From contig JBBHKE010003354.1 of the NCBI GenBank assembly GCA_037447655.1, positions 1 to 64,000 on the forward strand: a stretch of 64,000 nucleotides of DNA, given 5' to 3'. The position numbers were made by a program, and so were the translations under genes. This stretch comes from Zygnema cylindricum. Taxonomy: Eukaryota; Streptophyta; Zygnematophyceae; Zygnematales; Zygnemataceae. This document shows, piece by piece, positions 31,150 to 43,127 of the stretch (positions are counted from its first letter, which is position 1; every line of letters starts with the position of its first letter). The notes beneath the pieces were generated by a model. The model did not search any database, was not told the DNA's origin, and was given only the letters and a program-made list of their open reading frames with translations.

Positions 31150-33109
31150 TAGTCAATCTTCAACTTTAGATCACACTTCTCCCTACAAAAAATTAACTTT
31201 GGGGAAGGCACAGGTTTGGTCATCATATCTGTTACCATCTCGCTATCTGGTCAATACTCTAAATTGATCGTTTTGTTTTCTACTTTCTTTTTAACAAAGC
31301 TGAGTCTAATGTCCATGTGTTTGGTTTTAAAATGATGTTTAGGATTGGTAGAAATAGCGATCGCTGCCTGATTATCACAAAAAATGTTTTCCACACCACT
31401 CTTAAGGTGACCAAGCTCACCAAGCAAAGACTTGACCCACATCAATTCTTTCACAGCAGAGTAAGAGGCCATATACTCAGCCTCCATGGTGGACTGAGCA
31501 ATAACCTTTTGTTGTTTGCTACTCCAACAGCAAGCCTCTCACCCACATATAATACATATCCAGAAGTACATCTCCTCATTGGAGCATCACCATACTTGGA
31601 ATCACTCCAAGTAGTGATGTCAGTATTCTCCCGAACCAAATGCAACAATAGATCCCTAGTTCCTATCAAATATCTAAGGACTCTCTTAGCTGCCTCCCAA
31701 TCCTTCTTAGTTGGAGCATTTAGACTTCTACTCAGTACTCCTACAACTGCAGCTAAATCCGGCCGGGTACAATTCATAAAATAGATTAGGCTTCCCACTA
31801 CTTGCTTGTAAGGAATAGTCTGCATGAACTTTTGTTCTTCAAGACTTAATTCCTCGTCTAAGACTATGACTCCTTCCTCACTCCCCTCACTTCCCTTCTT
31901 TAACTCCATTGGAGTTGTACAACTATTAGCTTTATCCATCTGAAATTTTTCCAGCATGTTTCCTATTGCTTCCTTTTGAGTCAATCTTATAATCTTTCTT
32001 TTTGGGTCTCTTTCTACTAAAATTCCCAAAATATATTTTGCTTCCCCCATATCCTTCATATCAAATCTCCGTTTAAGATCGGTTTTCAGTTTATTAATTA
32101 TTTTTCCATTGATTTACGTAAAACAAGCAAATCATCAACATAAATTGCAATAAATAAAACACCTTCCTCATTTTCAAAAACATAGATTGAGTGATCTGAG
32201 CTGTTGCGGATATATCCCAGACAGGTAAGAAACTCATCAAGCTTGTTATTCCACTGGCGCGACGCCTGTTTCATACCATAAAAAGATTTAAGCAGCGGGC
32301 ATACCTTACTCTCCTCTCCTTCCTCCACAAATCCTTCGGGCTGTCGCATGAAGATCTCCTCTTGTAATTCTTGATGCAAAAGGGTTGTCTTGATGTCCAT
32401 CTGGTGCACCTCCATGTCTTCTGCTGATGGAAGACTGAGAAGTATACGGACGTAGGGAAATCTGACGACCGGGGCAAAGGTTTCCTCGTAGTCGATTCCT
32501 TCTTTTTCTGTGTAAATCCTTTTGCCACTAATCGGGCTGTGTAACGCTCAATGGTGTTATTCGGGTTCAGTTTTAATTTGAAAACCCACTTACAACCGAT
32601 TGGTTTTCGGTTAGGTGGACAATCCACCAGCTCCCAAGTATCGAATGCCATAATTGAGGCCATCTCCTCATTGATGGTTGTTTTCCACAGGTTTCTTTAT
32701 GAACAAGTCATCGCCTCTCCATAAGTATGAGGTTCATCTCGATGAAATAGTTTTGTGACCTTGTTATTAACCTATTTTTCTTGCAATATTTTGCTACTTC
32801 TCCTTCCCCCCTCAAAATTTATGGCTAGGATAGATGGTTCTCGTGGGTTCTTTTGAACAATCTCGACCTCTCCCCTATCCCTTGATTCCAAATCAATTTC
32901 CACCACGTCTTCGCGGATAGAGTTGTCACTGGAGTTTCCATAGCCGAGTCCTTTTTGGTCTGATTTGTACTTACAAAAATGTCATCTTCTCTAAAACCTT
33001 GATAGTTAGGAAGCTCAAAGTCATCGGAATTTTCTGACTCAAATCTGATTTTTACTGACTTTGTATACATGAAGGGATCCACAGACTTTCCTTCATCCAT
33101 AACTACTAG
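31150..33109 (-). pseudogene. Element B linker, reverse transcriptase and RNase H
   Basis: Pieces at 32825-33100 (acidic linker), 32271-32663 (TWELVDCPPNRKPIGCKWVF, frameshift after KGFTQKK), 32098-32415 (MDIKTTLLHQELQEEIFMRQ, FIAIYVDDLLVLRK with the catalytic YVDD), 31451-32059 (ILGILVERDPKRKIIRLTQK, NAPTKKDWEAAKRVLRYLIG) and 31251-31487 (DNQAAIAISTNPKHHFKTKH). At least three breaks. Confidence 0.87.
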
Positions 33110-33905
33110 ATGTTTTACAAAGATTGTATCTTCCCTTTTTGAATCATAAACTCTATATCCTTTAACATCCTCATCATATCCTAATAAGTATCCCGGGTTT
33201 CCTTTAGGATCTAGCTTCCAATTAGACCGATATGTATCTAGACTGAATACTTAACTGCCGAAAACCTTTAAGTGAGATATGTTTGGTTTCCGGCCTGTCC
33301 ATCTCTCATAAGGTGTTTGATCTTTTATAGCTGAAGTAAGAACTCTATTTTGGAGGTAATTAGCACAGTTCATTGCTTCTGCCCAAAACCTTTTGCCTAT
33401 CTTCTTATCTGACAACATACTTCTAGCACTATCACTTATTGTTCTATTTAACCTTTCAGCTTCCCGATTCTGTTCCGGGTTTTCTGAAACTGTCTTTTGG
33501 TGTTGGACCCCATCTTCTCTCAGAAAATCCTCAAACTGGTTAGAAGTATACTCTCCACCATTGTCACTCGTTATTCTCTTAATTGGAGTTTAATGAAGTT
33601 TTTCACTCCATGCTTTATATTGTCTAAAACAATCCTGAGCTTCGGACTTGTTTTTCAATAAATACACTCGGGAATACCGAGACCAATCATTAGTGATAGT
33701 CATCATAAATCTCTTCCCGCCTGGTGAGGGCACTTTAGCTGGTCCCCAAATATCTGTGTGTACTAGATCTAGAATTTTTTCTCCCTTATAGGGCTGTTTT
33801 AGGAAAGGGTAATCTGTGTGTTTTACCTTGAGCACATCCACTACAATCACTTATATTATCATTCTCACTAAACTTAATCCCTTCCACCACTCCCATCTTT
33901 TTCAT
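33110..33905 (-). pseudogene. Element B integrase
   Basis: LDLVHTDIWGPAKVPSPGGK, then NDWSRYSRVYLL, a stop at 33590 and, in the same frame beyond it, a DNGGEYTS segment; further on NCANYLQNRVLTSA and KVFGS segments. DDE residues D and D are present, but the frame is broken at the stop after EKLH. Confidence 0.8.
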
Positions 33906-34400
33906 CTATCTTAACTTGTCTAGATTCACATGCCCTAGCCTCTTATGCCACATCATAATATCATGAACACCAACAAAATAAAGTTTCTTCTTTTCATTAC
34001 TTAAAACCAGCCTAAATATCCCATTGCTACCTTTCTCAGCAATGAAATAGACATCCTCCTCAAAACTAGCAGTAAAGACTCCTTCCCTAGTGCTAGTAAA
34101 AAAAGCCTTATCATCTAATACGGATGTAGAGATAAGGTTTTTGTTCAGCTCCAGAATAAACAATACATCGGAGAATGTTACTATGGATGTCTTTCCTTCT
34201 ACTAGCACTTTCAAATCTACCGATCCTACAATAGTAGTGGTGACTATCCTCCCATCACTGTACGCTATCTCTACGGTGGGAATCTTTCTTATCTTAGTGA
34301 ACAGGTGCCTATCCTTACACATGTGCATGGAGGCACCTGAATCTACAATCCAGCCTGCTTCACCTTTTAATCCACCGTAAGCACATTTCTTCCTTCGTGG
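33906..34400 (-). pseudogene. Element B protease and GAG-preINT
   Basis: In frame with the knuckle: WIVDSGASMHMCKDRHLF (aspartic protease DSGA), then SDVLFILELNKNLISTSV and MMWHKRLGHVNLDKL, the start of the integrase HHCC zinc domain. Confidence 0.85.
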
Positions 34401-35482
34401 TATTTCGACCTCGTTTTCCGCCTCCAACTCCTCATCTAAAAGGAGCTCATCGTCCTTGTCCTCAGATTCCGCCTCATGTACTTGTGTCATAAGGGCCTTT
34501 TTCTTTCCTATTGGGGTACCACCGGTCTGCCCCTCCTTTAATCGAAGCTCGGTTAGCTTAGTGCACACTGCCATATAGTGCCCAGGTTTCTTACAAAAAT
34601 GACATAAACCTTTGGGAGCCCTTGGTCCGAACTCGTCGGTGTGATTTTTATGCTCCCTCCCCCCATAGTTTCCAACTTGTTTCCGGGAATCCTTGTTCCT
34701 CCAATCGGTCGCAGTTGCCAAGGCTTGGCCACTCTTTCCTCCCCTTCGGATCTCAATCGTATTCTCCCGAACGAGAATCATCCCTACCACTGAGTTCCAT
34801 ATCCACCTTGAGTCCGACAAGTCCTACACACGGTTGAGTACGATTTTGAAACTCATCGGGTAACTTCATCAGTAAACAGTTAACCTTTTCTTTTACACGG
34901 AAATCTTTTCCAACACTCTCAAGCTCTATGAAAAATGTAGCAAGCTCATTACAAAAATTCAACATCTTCCCCCCTTTGTATACATACTCTTTAACTTTCT
35001 GATCAGCCAACTGTTGATGCTGAATTGTACCACTTCGGTACATCTCTATGAGAGCCATCCAAAGGTCGGATGCCCTTTCTACCTTCAAATAAGGACATGC
35101 AAGCCCTTGAGTAAGACGGCGAAGGATGAAGTGCTTTGCTGCCATATTGTTGAAGTCCCAGGTATCAGTATCATTCTCCTCGTTCCTCGGAATAGGTCAC
35201 ATGAATGCCGAACCAGTTGCTATTGGTGTGGTCGTCTTCTTCTCCTTTCTTTTCTCCACCACCTCTCCTTCCTTTGTCTCCTCTGTTGAAGATGGATCTG
35301 CTTTCCTAGTGAATCTGCTTCCTCGAAACCCTGGAGGGATTCCAAGACTTGATGGACGCCCAACTCGTCCACTCACTATCCCCCAAAACCTTTTCTCGCA
35401 TTACGTTCATGTCATCATACTTTCACAGTATATGAAGCCAGTTCCATTGCAGATGGGTACCCTAGAGGGTGGGCCCATAACT
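34381..35482 (-). pseudogene. Element B gag
   Basis: Frame pieces 34753-35145 and 34381-34820: MAAKHFILRRLTQGLACPYL, DLWMALIEMYRSGTIQHQQL, CHFCKKPGHYMAVC zinc knuckle (CX2CX4HX4C intact) and an acidic tail. The N-terminus MEVLELQVMGP starts inside the LTR. A stop near 35200 and the shift between the two pieces break it. Confidence 0.85.
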
Positions 35483-36573
35483 TGCAACTCTAAGACCTCC
35501 ATAGGTCCTCATAATCTACAGCTTGCAAGAAGCCTCTAAGAAAACCTTGACCCTTTTGTGTTTTAGCAAGAAAAACTGCCACCCTGGCAGACAAAAACTC
35601 TGACCACCTTCAACCCTGTGAAGGCAAGACTCCCCTGGGTCGATAGCAAAAAGAATCTCTAAATTTGCTCCTCTGAGCAGTAAGTTATGGAGGGTCAAAG
35701 TTGACCTTTTGTCCAGAAGCTCTCTGAGAGAGAGGGTCCTATCTACCAAATTTTTCTAATTCCTATCTCTCTCTAAAACTCTATCTACTGATGTACGGCA
35801 TTAATCAATTTGCATTGCCGTACACAAAAGTACAATTGCCGGTGTACTTAATGTACCAATATTATACGACATGGTCTGAATGTCGACACATGTCATATTC
35901 CGATTCGGTCCCGTAATCCCCGAAGATGCCGCGATCCAATGTAATCGTGCCACGTGTCATTTGATGTGGCGATGACCACAAATCGTCGAGATTCTCTTTC
36001 GCGATCTCGGATTTCTTCCTGGTCGTTCGATTTAATGCAGATTTCAATCGTAGCCGTCATAAATACTTGCGCGGTATTTTTTTCGTTAAAGAAACAAATG
36101 CGCGGTACTCGTTTCTTATCCATATCGGAAGCCGTACTTTATATAACTGGATCTATGTATCCTGTAAAAAATTTCTGTTAAATGAATTATCCTACGTGGT
36201 ATGAATTAAATAATTATCTAACCCAATAGTATGTAAAACTAGTCCTACACTTAATAGTTAAGTCTACCGGCTACCGGCGGTCTACGGACGGCAAGTACCA
36301 AGATCGAATCCTGGTTTCGACATCATCTATTTTTAGTAAATAAACTACCTATTCGTAAATCACTAATCTATTTTCATAGACCTCTAGATAGCCTAGGTAG
36401 CCATGGCTCTAGTTTCCTCTCCAACTTCTCAGTGACTGCAACAAGTGTGGGAGTTGCAAAGAGAAGTTGCAAGTATGGGATTTGCAGAGAGAAGTTAGAG
36501 GCAGACTGCCTCGGCTTCTTTCTGTATTTCAATTTAGACCTAGAAAATACTAAAAGAACCATCGATTTCTACA
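35483..36573 (-). repeat. Element B 5' LTR (right), 1091 bp
   Basis: Bounded by TGCAAC and TTCTACA on the plus strand and followed by TSD TCGTC. Contains a tRNA T-arm-like hairpin at 36297-36315. Immediately inside lies the primer site at 35468-35481. Confidence 0.9.
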
Positions 36574-36578
36574 TCGTC

Positions 36579-37850
36579 TAGGCAATTCTACCAACAACTT
36601 CATTTTTGTCTCAAAGACTTTGACAATATTTTTTTCAATTTGCCCCACCACCTCATTGCACATTAATATTTGATCGACCCGAGCGCTCGTTTCCCGTGAA
36701 CAAACTACCTATCTAACTTCAAATGACGCTTGAGCTTTTATTCAATTGGTTGCACATGCCTCGACAACGTGTTTGGGTAGTTTAGCTTTGGTGACACCCA
36801 TCATCAAGTATCGTCTTTATCCTGGATGCCCCGTCAACATATTTTGGTAGTTTCACTTTCGTGGTACCCACCATCACATCTCGTTTTTATTGTGGATGCC
36901 TTGACAACGTATTTGGGTAGTTTGGCTTTTGTGGCACCCACCATCACTTGTCGTTTTAAAATATGGATGTCCCGTCAACGTATTTGGGTATTTTGGCTTT
37001 CGTGACTCCCACCATCACGTCCCGTTTTTATTATGGATGATATCCCCATTCTAACTTAAGTCGTCCCTAAAATGGAGGAAAACATATTTGATGCTAACGA
37101 AACTGTTCTTTACGCTCGCCTGTTTTTTCATACTGATGCTTAAAACAAAGTTGCAACACTCCTTTCTCTTATTATTGACAACAATTTTCATCTCCACTAG
37201 CGCATATTCGAGACACTAATAACCATTTCATTCTACAATTGATGAGACATGTTACCTTATGCTCAATCGCATGCTTTAATTAAAATCGTGGGTAGATTGA
37301 CTTGCTGATGGTGGTTACATTCCACACCATTTTTTTTGACACTTTGTTTCACTTCTAACCAATTAACATCAACTTTATCTTTACGATTGGGTTTACCCAT
37401 CCTCCGTTTTTGGGGTTGCCGACATTGTGATTGCAACCAACATTTTGATTCAAAAGATATCCATTTACCCCGTTTGCTCGTCTTGTGGGGAACGTATTAT
37501 TGCACATGATTTGATTTGCGGTGCCAATGTTCTGATTGTGGTCGAGGCTGGTACAAAGTGAAATAAGAGGTATATCATTTACTTCTTCCTCGACCCTAGT
37601 CCAAAGGTATTTGCAGTTCTCAAGTTGACTTGGTCTTTCTCCACACTTTTGAAAGACCCTTAATGATGTCGTGCTTACGGATCGAACTGTTAAAGACATT
37701 CTTTCTCGTTCACCTTATTCACAGTCTTCGTGGTTACGGATGCAATAACGTTGAAGAAAAGAGATTACGCTCACCAAGACCCAACGAATCAATTTTCCCC
37801 ATTTGGCTTTAGATTTTTCTATGGGTTAAGATAATTGTTTTGACGATTTT
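36579..37850 (+). pseudogene. Same reverse transcriptase pseudogene, 3' part
   Basis: Removing element B and one copy of its target duplication joins QRPPNLV (17615-17638) to sequence downstream of the RT palm. Near 37370-37500 two frames read LRLGLPILRFWGCRHCDC and VCSSCGERIIAHD, a C/H-rich segment like the C-terminal zinc-type motif that follows this RT family. Multiple stops. The 3' end is not defined; 37850 is approximate. Confidence 0.5.
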
Positions 37851-40057
37851 CTTTGAGTCTGTCACACATATGGGAAAAAAAACTTGAGATAAAATGAGTA
37901 TCTTATGTTGAGAGCATAATTTGTCTCTTTATTATGTTCATCAACATTCATTGTATGTAATATGATTTGGTGATGCTTTACTTAATTTCAATTCCATTTT
38001 CGCATTTAACAATTTTCAATTTTGTTCGAATTTCTATTTATTGTTGATCTTATCATTTTCACATACTTTTATTTCGAGAATTATTAGAAGTGATAAAGAT
38101 TATAAACTTAAACTAAGGGTATGTGCTAATGTAACCACTACTTTGAACAATACTTTGGATTTTAGCGAAGATTCCACATATTACCCTTCAAAGCGCTCCA
38201 ATGTGCGAAAATGAAATCGGAACATTGAAATGCAACAGTTGTATACAAGGGAAACTTGTGACGATTGAAGATGACTACAAAACTTTCAATAATTGTTATG
38301 TCTACAAAAACAACAACTGTTGTAGACATTTAGTTTTTTTGTGTCGTAGATGTTTGCAACGCTATTTTGTCACACTATTCCTATAAACTCTTTTGAACCC
38401 TAAAAAAATAGTTGATGTAGAAGACAAGGCGTAATTAAAGAGTACTAGAATTCGTACCATTTTGTGGTACAATGATTGTTATAAGCAAGTATATGGTATG
38501 CAAATGAAGATTTGAAGTAAAAATTGGAAATTGTGTTTTATCATTTACGATTATAAATACCCGATATCAACTTACGTGGGTCGTACCATTCTGTGGTACG
38601 ATGATTCAAGTAAACAAATATATGGTATGCAAATAAAGATTTGAAGTAAAAATTGGACATTGTGTTTTATCATTTATGATTGAAAATATCCGTTATTAAC
38701 TTACATGGGACTACTCAAATAAGAAAATGTGGTAAACATGCTCTACATGATGGACCATCGTCCAAAATGATACAGCCATAATTATTTTTCGTACAATTAT
38801 AGAAATCTCTTGAAAGAAATTTATCGTTAGTTTTATCCTCAAAAAATAATCATCACAACAAAAAAATTGAAAACTTGTGATTGTAAAAAAGTTCAAAATG
38901 TTCACGGTGATTTTTCTTCGTCTAGATGACAAAATTTACCGTCCACGTTGATATGTGTGGTTTTACATATAGAATACTCGTATTGTAAACGTTTACTATT
39001 AATGAAGATGTGCTTACGTATGATAAAAAATGCATTGTGTGCGTGGCGATAGTAAATGTCAGGCTGAGGTCATTAAGTTTGAAACTCAGATTTTGATCTA
39101 GGCTTGAGCAAATATCTTATATCTTTATTTTTATGCTACACCGTGTATCGTTAATAGGTGTTAACTTTTTGCGGCTCTTATAACATGTTTATATGCGTGC
39201 ACACTTATCACATTGTTAGTCCGACAATTTTGATTTAAGGGTAAGTTCTCATCCATCGATTAGCGGTCTCTAATAGAAAATCTCGACGAAGAAAAAAATA
39301 GACTCTGCCCACATCCATGATTTCGTGGCTGTGGTCATTAGCTTGTTTGTGGGTAGACTCGTCCAAGTATTTTATTTTTGTAGGCGGGCTAGCTTCGGTA
39401 ATTCTATTTTGAATCTTTGTTTTTTTTAGTATTATTATTTCTAGTTGCATTTTTTTAATGTAGCTAACTTCTTTGTGACTCTTGTAATATTTAAATGTCT
39501 TATTCTTGTGTTGTGTATCGGTTAAAAAAAATCGCGAAAAAAACAATACCAATAGTTATCGGTTATGGGACGGTGCAGTGTTTTAATATATCGCTCCAAG
39601 ACCAACAAATTTCTTGTCATCGATAAGTGGAAAAGCATGTAGTACGCTTTATAAAAGTATATTATTGATATATTATATTTAATTTTGTACTGTATATGGC
39701 GTAGCATGCCACTTATGGCACTTTGTTCCGTACTATGTAAAATGGAAAAATAGAAGTTCAGTACAACGGAAATAATCGTACAGATGTACGATATGAACCG
39801 TACAAGTTTCGCCGATAGTTATCGAACCACTCTTATTGTGATAAAAAAACAGGTAATATTGGTTTTTTATTGTAATAACACATGTACCTATACATCGTGC
39901 CAATATATCGATTAAACACTCATAGCGATTCACGTTGCACCATTCTACGGAATGTACGGTGTTTTCAGCTGTCGTCCACACTGCGTAAGCAATTTCGGCC
40001 ATTGATTACCAAACTGAATCGATTGTGTACATTTACTTATGATAAATAAACGTTAAG
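37851..40057. other. Intergenic AT-rich DNA
   Basis: No gene recognised. A 129-bp tandem duplication (38453-38581 and 38582-38708) with CGTACCATTYTGTGGTACRATGATT, itself a small hairpin, is the only structure seen. Short ORFs such as 38201-38386 (Cys/Asn-rich) have no support. Confidence 0.55.
38453..38708 (+). repeat. 129-bp tandem duplication
   Basis: Two copies about 87% identical; each starts with the palindrome GTACCATTCTGTGGTAC and ends CAACTTACGTGGG. Confidence 0.88.
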
Positions 40058-40060
40058 TTA

Positions 40061-40815
40061 GGGTGAACCTCCATCACGCGTCGACTGTAATTGTACAGAT
40101 ACGTTTACTGGCACTAATATTTCGTTCACTTCTCCATCAATATTTCGTTCACTTCTCCATCAGGTCGTGTCTCCCAGAAATCTATTGCGTAAGTGCTTTC
40201 TTTCGATTGGATGCACGTAGGTTCATGTTATGACGACGAGCATGTCAAAGATTACAAAAGCACAATATACGAATTCGTATCCGTACAGCCAGCCGCAGGA
40301 TTTAATAGGTGGATATACAATTTGTACGTTCGTGTTTTTTCATTTTTATAATTGTTTTGTCGTTCGCGTTTCGTCGTGGTGCGCAAATTCTGGATGTCAA
40401 CGGATGGTGGAGGAGGCGTCACGGCACATTCCTCGACAAAGATTTTCTCGTGGTTTTCTTTAGGATTTGTTTCCCGCCCGTCCGAAGGCGCGTGGCATAT
40501 GTCTGAAGGCGCGTGGCTTATGCCACACGTATGGATTCTTTTTTGGATCGCACGTGACCATTCCACACGTTAAATTTGGGTCGTCCAGTATCTAGCTAGT
40601 CTCCTCCTAAGTGACCGCTTGCTTCTAAAAAAAGTAATCGGACAGTCGACGTTGTCGCCCAAAAAAGTTTGGAGAATCTTGACGAATCTCCAGTAATCAT
40701 GTTGGATAAAAAAGAAAAAAAACACTACGGCCATGTACAAAAATGAGCTGAATATGTACGAAAATGCACTTTTTCCAATAATGAACCTCACTTTTCTTCT
40801 AATGGAGGTTCAACC
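40061..40815 (+). mobile_element. M2 transposon copy a (~755 bp)
   Basis: Non-coding element with ends GGGTGAACCTCCATCA and, inverted, AATGGAGGTTCAACC; left target TTA at 40058-40060. Shares its interior (ATTGGATGCACGTAGGTTC, GGATGTCAACGGAT, CGACGTTGTCGCCCAAAA) with 41699-42406. Harbinger/Tourist-like by TTA target, an inference. Contains a partial internal duplication TTTCGTTCACTTCTCCATCA. Confidence 0.75.
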
Positions 40816-40900
40816 ATGTAAAAACTAATTTTCCACCTTTTGCTACTCGCGCGCTTAGTGCAGTGGAAACACATCGCTTTCGTGACGTCACTATCCGCTA

Positions 40901-41111
40901 CACCGTGAATCGGTATTGGCGTAATGGACGCTATTTAAGGTACCTTTTTTTTTAATTCTCAAATAGAATTATCCACACTATTTAAAAAAAACCTAATTCC
41001 TAATTTGAATAAACGATTTCGCTGAAAATTTCCAAATTCTCAACTAGCGTAAATGACGGTAATTGTTCCTACACGCTAAAGAAACCTTTACGCGAATGAC
41101 GATTCACGGTG
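40901..41111 (+). mobile_element. M1 transposon copy a (211 bp)
   Basis: Perfect 12-bp terminal inverted repeats CACCGTGAATCG / CGATTCACGGTG, flanked by TA on both sides. Interior AT-rich and non-coding. TA target duplication suggests a mariner/Stowaway-type MITE. Confidence 0.85.
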
Positions 41112-41254
41112 TAGTGAGCCGCGGCAGCATGCATTTGCTCAAGAAGCGCATTTGCCGTTCAGAGGAGTGAGCTGACTGGTGTCGGAGACGTCCGACAGAA
41201 TAATACGCCCCATTGGTTAGAAGCGTTCTGTCTCATCGCCCATTCGCTACCTGT

Positions 41255-41337
41255 TATTAGCAAGGTATACCGTAGCCTGGTTGGGGTGGGGTTTAGAGAT
41301 GGAGGCTCGGGTTCGAACCCCGGAGCGTCCACTTTTT
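41255..41337 (+). ncRNA. tRNA-like pol III module (SINE head or tRNA relic)
   Basis: An A-box-like TAGCCTGGTTGG (41273-41284, one mismatch) and a perfect B box GGTTCGAACCC (41310-41320) are 37 bp apart and followed by a TTTTT terminator (41332-41336). The T-arm folds as TCGGG-TTCGAAC-CCCGG. The 5' acceptor half does not pair with GGAGCGTCC, so it is not a functional tRNA; a SINE-derived or decayed tRNA is more likely. Confidence 0.5.
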
Positions 41338-41698
41338 CTACTTTTTAATTTTGGATCATTTCTCCCCTCGCCTTATTTTCATGAAAAATAGAGAGATAAT
41401 GTTTCCGTTCATTGAGTTACGGCACAGTGCAGTTTTTGACGGTCTAGATGTTATTTTCCAGTCCAGATGTAATATTCTTGTCCAGATTTTATTTGCGCGC
41501 TCTACACTGTGCCTAGGACAGGAGTAGATTCCTGGGACCATCGATCCGGAATTGGTATGGCGGGTGGCATGGGTTTGGAACCTGTAGGCCAAAAAGAAGA
41601 TATGATATTGTACGGTAGTTCTGATTTTCTTTCCCGTCCATACTCTTTTTTGTCGATAGTGCAATATCATTTAAATGTACAAAGATTTCTATAAGTAA

Positions 41699-42406
41699 GG
41701 CCGTTTCTCCATCAGGCGCCGACAGTAATGGTACAGATACGTTTACTGGCAGTAATACTTCGTTCATTTCTCCATCAGGTCGTGTTAGCAATGGAATCTA
41801 TCGCGTAAGTGTTTTCTTTCGATTGGATGCACGTAGGTTCCTGTTTTGACGGCAAGCGGTCAAAGATTCCAAAAGCACAATATCTAAACTTGTATCCGAA
41901 CATCCAGCCGCAAAATTAAGTCACGTGAATGTACAATTTGTACGTTAGTGTTTTGCATTTTTGTAGTTGTTTTGTCGTTTGTGTTTTGTTGTGGCGCCGC
42001 AAATTCCGGATGTCAACGGATCGTGGAGGAGGCATCACGACACATTTTTCAACAAATATTTTTTTTGGTGGTTTTCGTTGGATTTGATTCACGCCTGTTC
42101 GATGGCGCGCGGCTCGTCGTGACCTTTCCACGCGTAAACGTTTTACACGTCCGGTGATTGGATACTGTCTTCCCTGCGGACACTAGCGAATCACTGGACG
42201 TAGCGACCTTTTGCTTCGAAAACTCATAATCGGACGGTCGACGTTGTCGCCCAAAATTTGGAGAATCTTGACAAATCTCCAGAAATCATGTTTTATATAT
42301 ATAAAAAAAAAAAACAGTACGACCCTGTCGGCAATGAGCTGGATCTATACGGAAATGAAATTTTTCAAGTAAACAACCCCATTTTTCGCCTGATGGATGT
42401 TCACCC
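41699..42406 (+). mobile_element. M2 transposon copy b (~708 bp)
   Basis: Right end TGATGGATGTTCACCC followed by TAA (42407-42409); left end GGCCGTTTCTCCATCAGG is decayed. Interior aligns with copy a along its length; the short ORFs on both strands in both copies are not conserved in frame. Confidence 0.72.
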
Positions 42407-42409
42407 TAA

Positions 42410-42784
42410 TTAAAAGGGAATTGCTAATCGCAGGTTCTTGCGTAAGCTTTTCAAAAATTGTACATTTTATGTACATATTAGTACAAGTTACGACCCAGCC
42501 TATCTTTTTGAGTTTGTGTATAGTGTTGTTATTTAGTGTTATGGTAGTTTGTTTTTGTTATTTGTTTTAGTTTTTATTGCGTTTCGTGGTTTTGTTTTTA
42601 GTTTTGTTTAGCTACTGTAGTTTTTGTGTTTCATGACTTTTTCTAAGTGTAGCCTTTAACGGTAGTTAACATTTTTACATTTCCATTCATGCTTTGTACT
42701 TATATGGTTTAACCATCGCGATTTTGATAATAAAGTCTTCCCTTTTTTTAGTTACGTATCCTTGAATTTAGATTTGACAGGCAA
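42410..42784. other. Intergenic, TTTTG-rich
   Basis: T/G-rich run of TTTTTGTTTTAG type ending in CGATTTTGATAATAAAGTC (42716-42735). It resembles 60460-60490 and could be a LINE 3' end. No ORF. Confidence 0.35.
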
Positions 42785-42990
42785 TCCGTCGAACAGATTT
42801 GAAATTGCAAATTATTGTAACAACCGGTTAAAAAAGTGTCGCGCATCTAAACGTCAACCATCATAAAAAAACAACAATTCACACCGCCGGCCAAGGTTTA
42901 CGCGTAACAAAACTGCGACAACAACATGTAAATAAAAGTGCCGCCCGCAAGCACTTTCTCATTTTACGTGAGCTCCACTCGTCCCAAAAA
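42785..42990 (+). repeat. M4 dispersed repeat copy 1
   Basis: Shares TTACAACCGGTTA-type, CAACAATTCACAC, AAGGTTTACG and TTTACGTGAGCTCCACT blocks with 44512-44714. Ends not defined. Confidence 0.7.
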
Positions 42991-43127
42991 AAACTTATCC
43001 ATTAAAATTTAATTTCATGGATCCCATGTATTTCTCAACACCTACATATTGATTACCCAAAAAAAAGATATCAAACAACGACAAAAAGAATGGAAGTATA
43101 TGAAGACTAAGTTAAAAATAAGTCTAA

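Larger units (their letters stand above)
17640..36573 (-). mobile_element. Copia element B (outer), TSD TCGTC
   Basis: A Ty1/copia LTR retrotransposon with order gag-PR-INT-RT-RNH on the minus strand. Target duplication TCGTC is perfect (17635-17639 and 36574-36578). The right (5') LTR is whole, 35483-36573; the left (3') LTR is split by element A into 17640-17925 and 30359-31135. Without A it is about 6.5 kb. Coding regions have several stops and frameshifts although the RT keeps YVDD. Its left LTR begins TA instead of TG. Confidence 0.93.

Noticed and set aside
38201-38386. Cys-rich 61-codon ORF
   Set aside because: Short, single, in AT-rich DNA with a biased Asn/Cys composition and no known pattern.
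40230-40573. Several overlapping ORFs, also at 41916-42157
   Set aside because: They lie in two copies of the same non-coding M2 element and the frames are not conserved between copies.
41255-41337. Functional tRNA gene
   Set aside because: The 5' acceptor strand does not pair with the 3' strand and no clear anticodon stem exists.
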